A stretch of DNA of 64,000 nt from Culex pipiens pallens (Eukaryota; Arthropoda; Insecta; Diptera; Culicidae): positions 128,326,967 to 128,390,966 of the forward strand of contig NC_068939.1 of NCBI RefSeq assembly GCF_016801865.2. The letters run 5' to 3'. Of the stretch, positions 45,359 to 56,200 are shown piece after piece. The notes under the pieces were generated by a model that was not told the origin of the DNA, did not search any database, and was given only the letters and a program-made list of their open reading frames with translations. Numbering within the stretch: position 1 is the stretch's first letter; each line of letters opens with the position of its first letter. The position numbers were made by a program, and so were the translations under genes.

Positions 45359-46972
45359 GGGGTCGTGCATAAACCACGTGGTCTTTTTTTTGGGAATTTT
45401 TGACCCCCCCCTACCCCCCCATGGTTTTTCGTGGTTTCTCGCCAACCTCCCCCCCCCCCCCCCCATATGGCCACGTGGCTTTTTCCTCCCAGGTGAAAAA
45501 TCTAAAAAAAAACAAAATTAGTATAGATTTTACAAATGTTTACCCATCAATGATATACTGTCAGTGGGGGCGACTTTGGATCAAAAAACGATATTACTGT
45601 TGTTATTTAAACATAATAAAAACATTTCAAACTTCTTAAATATTGTAGAAAAACATATTTTCTTACTAACAAATCCGATTTTTTCTGTGAGTGAGATATT
45701 GGGAGTAAAAAATGTCCCATATGCATTTTCATCGTTTTTGAGATATTGATGCAGTTTGGTTCAAAATCGTGTGCTCTTTCAGAAAAGCCTATTAACATCC
45801 AGTACTTTGTTCTAGAAATCAGGAGGAAATCCAGTTTTTCCACGAAAACTTGACACGTAGCCTTATGTGTGGGACAAACTTCAAATGCGTTTTTCTCAGC
45901 TTGCTGTTTTTGCATATGGGACATTTATCCGAACATGGGCAGTGCAGTTCTTTGAAATAAAGGCGACCTCTCAAAAAAAAAAAATATTAAAAAAACAACC
46001 TATTCTTCATTGTCATAATATTTTTGTGAATTTTTCCATTCCTTCAAACATGAGCGATTCTTTGAAAAAAAAAAGTTCGCTTCTGAAATATGATGGAAAT
46101 TTATTTTTATTTCTAACAACAACCTTTTCTTGATTGTCATTGTCATTTGACAATATTTTTGTGAGTTTTTCCATTCTTTCAAACATAAGCAGTTTTAAAA
46201 AAAAGGTTGACTTCTAAAATAGTTTTATATTTTTATTAAACAGCTTATTCTTGACTGTCGTAATGTTTTTGTATTTTTTTTTTGTAAGGTTCTTTAAAAA
46301 AGGTTCGACTTCTGAAAATATCATTAAGTTTTTATTTTATTAAAATAAACTATTCTTGATTGTCGTAATATTTTTGTGAGCTTTTCCATTCCATCAAATA
46401 TGAGCAGTTCTTCCAGAAAAAGTTTGATTTTTAAAATATTTTTTATTTTATTTTTAAAACCTATTCTTGACTGTTGTAATGTTTTTGTGAATTTTGCCAT
46501 TCTTTCAAATATGAGCAGTTCTTTTTAAAATACTACGTTTAAAATATTTTGTAAGTTTTTGATTTATTTATAAAAAAAAATGGTTGGAATATTTTAGTGA
46601 CTAATCCAATCTTCCAAATATAAACAGTTAAGAAAAATGAGAAAGTTTTGTTTCTTTAATATTGTTGCAAGTTTTTTATCCTTTTTCAATCTATCTTTCA
46701 TGGTTACATAAGATCCTTAGAAAAATCTGACTTCAAAAATATACCTGCATATATAAATAAAATCGATCGCATTAATTTATTATTAAATATAAATTTTTCA
46801 AAAAGTTAAATTTGGCAATTGATTTATCCTTTTTTAAAATTGAAAACATAACTAGCTGAAAGATCAGGAAATTCTTTATAATTTTACAATTTTGATCATA
46901 CTTTTGGTTGCTAAGATATTTACCGTCAGTGGGGGTAACTATGGGTCAAAAAACGATACACCTCTCGTAATT

Positions 46973-47887
46973 AGGGTTGAGTAGTCATCAATGAGACACG
47001 GGGAACAATGATACAATGGCTCTCACAAGACGTAGCTTCAACCAATCAGGCTCATATTTGGGGAAAAGGTGTGTCTACTAGATATACGTCTGCCATAATA
47101 GTGGCTTTGGTTATGGAAGCTCCCTTGCAAAGTTATTCATACATGTTTGATTCTGGGGTGTAAAAGTAAATTATGACCAAAAATTACATTTTCGCTCATA
47201 GGCTGCCATTAACTCAAAAAATAATATTCCTTCAGGTTTCTTTCGACATTCCATAGGGCATGAGTTGGGCTACAATGTCCTTTTATTAGGTTTGACCAAA
47301 ATTTAGAATATACCCAGAATCCAGGGCTGTCTCATTGTTCTTTTCGGCCCATGGGTAACAATGAGACACTTTCATTTTTCTTCATTAAACTTTTCAAAAT
47401 CTATGGAAATCTTTCAAAACATGAATTGGAAGTGATTTTTGGCATATTTATTAAGTTTGAACTTCATTTAACCAAAAATATAAAGTTATTTGGAAAAATA
47501 TATGGATTTTACAAAATTTAAATACTTTTTAGTATAACTTTTGTTAACTAAAGTTTCATGTTAACAAAATTGCTTGAAAATGTTCAAAGCAAGTCACCTG
47601 CAATGGAACAATACAAAAACATGACGTTTTACTGGATTTTTTTATTTTCGTAGAGTGTCTCATTGTTCCCCACCTGTCTCATTGTTCCTGCCTAGTGCGT
47701 CTACAATGAGACAGTTGAATAACTCTGGCTGTAGACGTCAGATCGATCTCATATTTTGGTCAATGTAAGAACAAATTAAAAGAAAGAAAATGCAACAAAA
47801 AGCTCTTTAAAACAAGATAATGAAAAAAATACAAAAATCGCTGAAGTTTAAAAACCAAAAGTGTCTCATTGATGACTACCCTACCCT
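46973..47887. mobile_element. Element with TAGTCATCAATGAGACAC ends, third nesting level
   Basis: AGGGTTGAGTAGTCATCAAT at the left and AGGGTAGGGTAGTCATCAAT from the right both continue GAGACAC. Inside, TGTCTCATTGTTCC or its inverse recurs at least six times (for example near 47330, 47655, 47680 and 47705). No ORF of note. The target duplication could not be fixed. Confidence 0.65.
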
Positions 47888-48275
47888 ACTTAATAACAAA
47901 AAACAATTTAAATAACATCGAACATCTTCCAACGTAGATTTGTTCTTAGATAGTTTACTAACATTTTCCCAAAATATGGTGGATTTTGATGAACACTACC
48001 TTAAATGCCAATAGTTTCAAAATTGACCCAATCTCACATCTTAGAGGGGGTGACATTGGGTCAAATGAAACTAAAATGATGCTCAAATACAACGATATGG
48101 TAAAAACAAGTCATCCAACAGTGTCACTTGTTCGAGGGAAGTGGAGATTTTCAAACATTTAGGTAGTTTTCAAGCAATCCCAACAAAAATTTTAGAAAAA
48201 AGATTTTTAAAGAGGTCATTTTTGGCCAAAAACGTACCTCAACTTTAGACAGCTTTCAAAATAACAGGATTTGCT

Positions 48276-48511
48276 CTACACAGAAAAAAATATGTGAATT
48301 TACTCGACACGGAAAAAATGAATTACATGTAAACACAGTTGATGTAAACGTGAGATTCGACGTAAACGGTTGAATCACACGTAAAAACATGTTTTTACGT
48401 ATAATTTGTTGCAAATTTACATTAAATTGCATTTAAATTTAAATGTTTAATGACGTGCAAAAGTGTTACATCATAAATGATGTAACATTCGGAAATATTT
48501 TTTGTGTGTAG
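48276..48511. mobile_element. 236-bp MITE, relative of 2450-2640
   Basis: CTACACAGAAAAAAATAT at the left and the inverse of ATATTTTTTGTGTGTAG at the right bound a body with CACGTAAAAACATG, TGACGTGCAAAAGTGTTACA and GATGTAACATTC, shared with 2450-2640. Confidence 0.65.
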
Positions 48512-48929
48512 GTACGAGATTTTTTCAGCGAAGTCATCTTAAGATGTTCCCTACACAACCCTTTCAACAGAATTAATTTTCATTGAGAAGAACCTGAGAA
48601 ATGGTAAAATCCGTAAAAAATCACTTTGACCCAATCTCACCCCCCAGACCCAATGTCACCCCCACTGACGGTATGTTGAAAAAAAAAATGAAAGATGAGT
48701 TTTTTAATATTAATAATTATTTTTTTATTTATATTGATCTTTAATGGCGTTACATTAAAATTTTATTCACGAATACTGCCCATGTTCGCAAAAATGTCCC
48801 ATATGCAAAAACAGCATGCTGAGAAAAACGCTTTTAAAGTTTGTCCCACACATAAGGCCACGGCTAAATTTTCGCGAAAAAAAAATGGATTTCCTCTTAA
48901 TTTCTAAAACAAAGTACTGGATGTTGTAG

Positions 48930-49035
48930 GCTTTTTAGAGCGTTTAATTTCCCGGGGTTTCAAATTGCCCGGGAAACGGGAAATTTGCAACAAATTTCCC
49001 GGGAAATCCCGGAAATTCTTGAGAAATTTGAAATT
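48930..49035. repeat. CCCGGGAAA-rich fragment
   Basis: Phrases such as TTTCCCGGGAAATCCCGG and GCCCGGGAAACGGG match the interior words of the hAT-like element at 51918-52538. It appears to be a fragment without recognisable ends. Confidence 0.5.
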
Positions 49036-50278
49036 TATCTGATCCTGGTTCTGATTTATATTTTGCAACAACATTATACAGAATAGCAACTTAATTGGTT
49101 AAAATATGTGTGAGGATCGATGAGTGCCTTGACTGCTTGTAAAAAAAACATACAGTTTCAGGAAAATATATAAATATTCTGAATTTAAAAGCTGTTTTAA
49201 AATCCGTTCTAATGAATTGTTATATCATTCCAAAATATGTAACTCAAAAGCTCTCATAAGTATGGACTATCTCTTAGATCAAAATGCCAAGCTAATATTC
49301 ACTTTAATCCTTTTCTCGGGGAGAAGAAAATGGCTTTCGCTCATACGAATGAATATCAATCAGAAAACAAATTTTCGGTGAATTTCAAAGTAGATAAGTA
49401 TCGTTTGAAAAGAAAAATCGTGACGGGTTATTTTCTAATGTTAGGCGATTCACCTGCAAATGTAGTAGTGAAACCGAAATGTTGAGCGATAATCATGAAA
49501 TTGTTTTTTTTTATTCACATGACAATACAAGGTATCTTGAGATTGAAGTGTATGCATGTCATAAAATTTAATTAGCACAGTTTTTGATGTTTTTTTTATA
49601 GAAAATATTTTTTGATAGGCCACGTGGTCAGCCGTCGACCCCCCCTCCCCCCCCCATGGCTTTTCGTGGTTTTTTCGGTAAAATTTTCAACCCCCCCCCC
49701 CCCCCTAAGGAGGCCACGTGGTTTATGCACGACCCCTTAGCTAATGAGAATGACTTCTGACTGTTAATTTTGATTATGAAGAGAACCAAGCTTTCACGAT
49801 TTGTTATTTTATTATATAATTACTGCTACCGTTTGCTATACACTACTATTGGTGAATCGTGTTTTGCTTTCTAGAAGAGATATATTTACTTTACTTTTCT
49901 TCACTATTTCTAACTTCTGTAAATTTAAAAGGAAGCTTCCACAGTACTTATCGATTACGTGCAAAATAAATGATATTTTTTTCATACTATTATAAGAGCT
50001 GAACAAACTGAAATTGCAGGAATTTGCTTTGCTTTCTTTGAGAAAGCACCGACTAATGATTGGTTGTTTATAGTGAAAATAAAAGTGATTCATCTGTTCC
50101 TCTGTGTGTGTGTGTTTTAAAATTAACCTCTAAACTGGGATTTAAAACATCTTTTGCCACCATTTTCGCACGCCCACACACTCGCTTACAACGAAAAAAA
50201 AATCTGCTTTATGGCCACCTTGCGCGCTCTCTCCCTGCTATGTACAACATACAGCTCTCGAAACGAAATCTTCGAGTC

Positions 50279-53200
50279 TTACTCCCCGTCCGAGTCCGGG
50301 TCCACCAGGCTCCGGATGCGGTTGATCGCCTCCGCACTCTCCGGCGGAACGACCGTGCCCGACGTGGAGGGGGCGTTCGGATCCGAAGGGTTCCGTTTGC
50401 TTCTTCGCGTGATGCGACCTGGAATTGCAAGAGGGAAGAGTATTTTTAGAATAATCTAGTTTTTTTAGATCTTCAATGGAATATCTCTGAGAAATTCATC
50501 TAAAAACAAATAGAATAGAAATAGATCTAAAGATAAATAGAATTATGGAATAATTAAAATCTTAGAATCTTGCAATAATGTATTTTGTGAAAGGGAGCGT
50601 TCTTTTATTAGGTAACACAAAAAGATGATTTTGGAGCGCAACGCAAAGTTCGTCTAACATTCTAACGAAATTCCGATCACCTTTCCCATGATGACTGCAT
50701 TCAATGGATTGCTGTCACTACGTAGCATCGCACGAGCAAAAAAGAGAGAGGTTGATAGAGAAAGAAAGAGATATCATGTGCCTTCGTGTCGGGTGACTGC
50801 TTGAATGCCAAGCTCGGTTTTGTCGTTTCCACTAGAGTTATCTAAACCTGCTCTCACGCACACTAGCACACCATTTCTTCGTGTGCGATCAATGGCAGTC
50901 ATTTTATTTTAGCATTCAAATATCGTTGACGATGCTGACTGATAGCACTTTCAAATGTAGCTCAGTTTCAGTCACTGACCGGACCGTTCTTCGTTGGAAT
51001 TTTTAAAATCATTGAATCATAAAATTGTTATCTTGAAATTATGACATCCTAGAATCATGGAAATTCTGGAGTTTTGAAATCTTAGATTCTTGTAATCTTT
51101 AAATTTTATATTCTAGGAATCCTGGAATATTATTAATATTGAAATCCTTGTTGTTTTGGAACCTATGATTGTGATCTTAACATTTTGACATCTGTGAATC
51201 TTAGGTTTCAAACTTTAGAATCCTACAGTTCTTTGAATTTTGAAGCTTAAAATTTGAAATGTTCACCTTTTCGACTGATCAGAAAAAATTTCTAGAAATT
51301 TATCAACTAATATTACGTTACCGATAATTATCGACATTACCGACGGCTGATTGATTGCATTGCAAAAAAAAATCTTAACAAAACGAGGATTGAACCATCA
51401 ACTTCTTAGTTGTTGATCCGGCACGCTACCACTGCGCCATGGACGCTTGATGAATTGTGAGGGACAGAGCACCATTCTTCTTTTTGAAGTGTTGCTCGGG
51501 GACGCACAAGCTTTATATGTGTTGGTGAGAACTGTAGATCGTCGACATGTTTACACACGGCCAAAAATGATCTACTGGCTTGCTGCAAAAAATGTTATAT
51601 AATGTAACATTTTCTGCAGCAAATCCACTGTTGCAGATTTTGATATATTTTTTTCCTTTGGGTGAACTATCAACAAATTATTAATACAATTTTTCCAAAC
51701 ATTCAATACTACATCCTTTTGAAAAGATCGGAAAATTTCAGGAATGTTTCATATTTTAACATTGAAAATCGGATAATTAGTTGCAGAGATATCGACAATA
51801 GAATATGATGGGTTGTTTAAGTGAGACTTAGAAAACAACAATTTTCCTGTTTTTTAATCTTTGCATGGCAATATCTCAGCAACTAAGGGACGTATCAAAA
51901 AAGCAAAATGTAGAGAATAGTGCGTCCATCCCGGGAATTCCCGGGACAAAAATCCCGGGATTTTTCCAAAACCGGAAATTCCCGAATCCCGGGATTTTTT
52001 TTAAAATTTGCCCCGGGAATTCCCGAAATTGAAAAAAAAACAAATTTTTAGGCTCAATAAGCAAAAAAAACCAAAAACGTCAACAAACGAAAAAAAAGGC
52101 AGAACGAAGTTTGTCGGGTTAGGCTTGTATTATCTCAAACTTTACATTGGCTAGTAATGTTATTTGTTTTGATTGTCAAATTTGAAAGAAAATTTTCGAG
52201 CTTTTCTATTCATGTCGTATAAAAAATATGTAAAGGAGATATATTCATAAAACTTTTTTTTCATTTGAATCACATTGGAATTAAAAATTGTAGTTCATTT
52301 AAAATCTAAAGCACAGCAAAGAAAAAATAAATCAATTTTTAATTTCTTTTAAGCTATTTAGATTAAAGTGATTCAGCTTATTCTATGATTTTAAGTTTGA
52401 AAACATATTAAATATTATCAAAACATAGATTTTATGATTGCTTTAAAAATTTCCCGGAATCCCGGGAATTCGTGGGATTTCAAAAATATTTTTCCCGTTT
52501 CCCGGGAAATTCAAAACCCGGGAAAATTGGACGCCCTGGTAGAGAATTTTCTCAGTTTTCAAAAATATTATTTCGAAAGTGGGCAAAGATGGCCACTAAT
52601 TAAAAAAAACAAGAATAACTGCGACCATTTTCAAATAAGTCACCTAAAATGGCTAAAACTTCAAAACGATGCACTTTAACAAAATTTCACTAAAGTCCTT
52701 TTTTCGCTATTTTGGTTATTTGCTCACTTGGATAGATTGCTTTATGAATGACGCCTAGGATCCAAGCAAATATTCAAAATTTGTAATATTTGATCCAATT
52801 TGATCATCAAATTTCGGGCGAACAAAAATTTGTGAACTTATACAAAAATCGAAATAACAAGCCATAATCACTACATTTCAATGGAAAAAGTGTTTTAAAA
52901 TGCATTTTACACTACTTCAGTAGTTTTGCAATCATTGTTTTCAAAAAAATTTAAGATTTGAGGAAAATAAAAATTATAACAATAAAACTTTTTGCGGTAC
53001 TGTACATAGAAAATTTTCAAAAATTTCCAGAGATTTTTTAACAAACCTAGACATGTTAAAAATGATTCTAAATGCAGGAGAATGCATTTTGAATTGATTT
53101 CAGCTGATTGCACTTAAATTTTCATTTAAATTTCGAAGTTTTTTGAAAAAAAAAATTTTTTTTGCCCCCTGATTTTTCGGACCGATATTGAGGGGGGGGG

Positions 53201-56200
53201 CACAAAAACTTTTAAAAATATTTGTACCAGCCTAATCAGATAATAATATCAATATCAGTTATAAACAGTGGCAAAAAAACATACCTTGCAAATACCAAAT
53301 TGAGTTTTCGGAAACTTTTTTTTTCTCTGTTCTTGTAATAGTTTTTGATAACAGAATGAGTTATTTTACGAACAATCCTTTGTTATTATTTTGTGTTATT
53401 AAAACAGCTAACCTAGGTGTTTCAATAACAAATACTGACTTCCTGAAAATAACAGAACTTGAACTTTTCCAGTTATTTCCACCTGCTCCGGATTGAAAAA
53501 AAAACAAGCCAAAAACCAATTAAAAGACTTAGTGAAAAATTGGCTTAAAAATTTGTAGTTTGATATTTTTACAATCCTGCCAGAAGTTGTTTGAATTTTA
53601 CAGCGAATATCCAGAACTATGCAGAAGTCCAAAGACATACACGCATCCTTACCTTCCCCGGAATCAATGATCAAACTCGTGTCCAGCACCTGCGCCTCGC
53701 GCTCCATCTGCAGCTGCTTGCGCAACTCCCTGCACTTGGCCACCGTCGGTTCGCCCTCGAGGCCCTTGTCCTGCATCAGCCGCAGGATGGCGTTCGCCCG
53801 CTCCTGGTTCGACTTGCAGCCCTCCCACAGCTTGTGGAACTTGACGTGCTTGAAGCCGGCAATCTTGAGGTACTCCCTCATCGCTTGCACCGACCGATCG
53901 CTGCTGGGACTCACCGAGGAACGCCTGGAAAGTGGAAACGGTTGGAATGGAGGTCTCTAGAGTGTTTGAGTCCGCGGAACTTACTCATAGGCGGCGATGG
54001 CGGAAGATGAAGATGAAGATTTTTTGTACGGTCCCCGGCTGCCGGGGCCACCTCCGGTGCGGTGGTACTTGTGACTACTGTGGGAACTGGACTCCGAACG
54101 CCACGACGTGTTGGGCCGCTCGTCCTCCGATGAGCTGTCCCCGAAGGCGTACAGCACGTGCAACGGAACTGCAAGTCGAGAACAAGTTTGGTTAGTTTTG
54201 ACAATTTGACGCACTCCTCGAGAACCTCCCCCGCTTACCGTTCACATTGCCAAAGTAGATGTCGTTCGGAATGTCCTGGCTCTTGTCGTAGAACCGGTCC
54301 TGGCGCCTTTTCTTCTTCTTCTTGATCATCGTCTGCAGCTGGGCCTGCTGGTACGACGGCAGGTTGAGCCGGCTGAGCTGGTCCAGCTTTTGCTTGCGCT
54401 TGCGCCGCTCCTCCCCGTCCGAGTCGTCCGAGTAGCGGCGCTTGCCCGACCGCCCGTACTTGGCCGAGTAGCGCTCGTTCAGCTGCTTCTGGCGCTGGCA
54501 CTTGATCTTGGTGTTGGCGGTGAAGACGCGGTCCGGCGTGCCGAAGTAGATGTCGTTCGGGATGAACTCGTCGTCGGTGGAGGAGCTGGACCAGGCGCCG
54601 AACGGGCTGAAACGGCGAGGAAAGTTGTTAGGCTTTAAAGAAATAAAAGAGTCTGAAAGGGAAAATGGTAAATATTCAGCTGTCGTTGGAACGATATGGC
54701 TGTTCCATGTCTTGGCACTGCAACTCTTCCAGGCGGCGCTTCTTATCCCGGAACAAATGGGTTTGCTGTCTTAGCAACAGTTTGTACGACTGCTGGTAGG
54801 CATACCATACCATACCAATCAGTTTAGAATACCATACGCAGTGCCCGTGCTGAAGGTTGTTCCATGTTGCTCAGTTCTGGGCTGCAGCTCGCCTGTCTCC
54901 TAGGTTGCAGATGTTTCTTAGGTCCGCCTCGATCTGATCTCTCCACCGTGTGCTCGGTGCTACTGCTCTTCGGCCAAGCCGCCATCCGGTCGCGATCAAT
55001 GAGCATTCTGATAGGATGGTCTTCGTCCATTCTTGCGACGTGGCCGGCCAACCTGAGCCTCCCGATTCTCGCCAGGGTGACAATGGTCGGTCCTCCCAGC
55101 AGCGCAAGCAGTTCGTGGTTCATGCGCCTTCTGAGCTGTACGTACTCCACCTTAGTTCGAAAACTCCAAGGGCTCGTTCGTCCTCTTGCCGCAGCGTCCA
55201 GGTCTCATGGCCGTAGAGGGCAACCGATCTAATCAGTGTCTTGTACAGGGTCAGCTTCGTGGCACGTTGCACTCGATCAGATGTCAAGGTTTTCCGTAAT
55301 CCAAAGTAGGCGCGATTCGCAGAATGGATACGAGTCCGGATCTCTAAGCTGGTGTCGTTGTCGGCCGTTACCAGCGAACCCAAGTACACGAATTCGCTCA
55401 CCTCCTCCAGCACATCGCCATCCACAGCTAAAGGGATGAGTCTTGGGGGTCAACGTCCTTTGAGCCCCTCCCTCTCATGTACTTTGTTTTCGTCGTATTC
55501 ATGGCCAATCCAATTCGTCTTGCTTGCGTTTTTAAGGCGGTGTCTAGGTCCCTCGCTATAATATCAATGTCGTTCGCACAACTCCCTCAAGTCCGATGTT
55601 AAACAGCGCATTGGATAAGCCGTCACCTTGTCGTAACCCTTGATGCGATTGGAAGGGGTCCGCTAGCTCCCCTGCCACTCGCACGTGACACATCACACGA
55701 TCCAAGGTAGCCTTGATCAGCCGAGTCAGTTTTTCTTGAAAACCGTTCTCGTCGTAATCTGCCATTGCTGTTCGCGGTCGGCTGTATCGTACGCTGCCTA
55801 GAAATCGATGAAGATGTGATGTGTGGGCACGTTGTTCTCACGGCATTTCTCGAGGATCTGCCGTAGCGAGAAAATTTGGTCCGTGGTGGCCCGCTTTAAG
55901 CCCACGAACCTCCGTGCGTACGGTGACAGCAGGCGGCAGAGGATCTGGGAGAGGATTTTATAGGCCGCGTTGATAAGCGTGATGCCGCGGTAGTTGCCGC
56001 AGTCCAGCTTATCGCCCTTTTTGTAGATAGGACACACGACACCATCCATCCATTCTTCTGGTAGTTTCTACTCCCCCACAGATCTTAGAAAACACCAAGT
56101 GGATCGCCCTCGCCAACTGCTCTCCACCATATTTGAAGAGCTCACCGGGAAACCGATCTTTACCGATCTTCGTCAGCTGCCTGATCTCCTTTTTAACCGT

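Larger units (their letters stand above)
46921..48673. mobile_element. TACCGTCAGTGGGGGT-ended element nested in the 4.4-kb element
   Basis: The left end TACCGTCAGTGGGGGTAACT and the inverse right end TACCGTCAGTGGGGGTGACA continue into phrases meaning the same short word, ATTGGGTC or ATGGGTC. A shorter relative sits at 1054-1128. CAATCTCACATCTTAGAGGG and TGACATTGGGTCAAATG near 48030-48060 repeat the terminal words internally. The family is unassigned. Confidence 0.65.
45359..49736. mobile_element. PIF/Harbinger-like non-autonomous element, 4.4 kb, with nested insertions
   Basis: Ends are GGGGTCGTGCATAAACCACG in inverted orientation, each flanked by TTA (45356-45358 and 49737-49739). Long C-runs with CCATGG and CCACGTGG lie just inside both ends. 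Inner inverted segments (45750-45925 against 48790-48945) make it a large foldback. It contains the TACCGTCA element (46921-48673), which itself contains two more elements. No transposase ORF is present. It occupies nearly all the space between the convergent USB1 and HIRIP3-like genes. Confidence 0.75.

Noticed and set aside
45607..48907. Paired ORFs beginning MSHMQKQ at 45607-45924 (minus) and 48695-48907 (plus)
   Set aside because: Translations of the inverted internal segments of the 4.4-kb element, not duplicated genes.
53591..54204. Plus-strand ORFs of 87-139 codons
   Set aside because: Antisense shadows of exons 4 and 5 of the HIRIP3-like gene.
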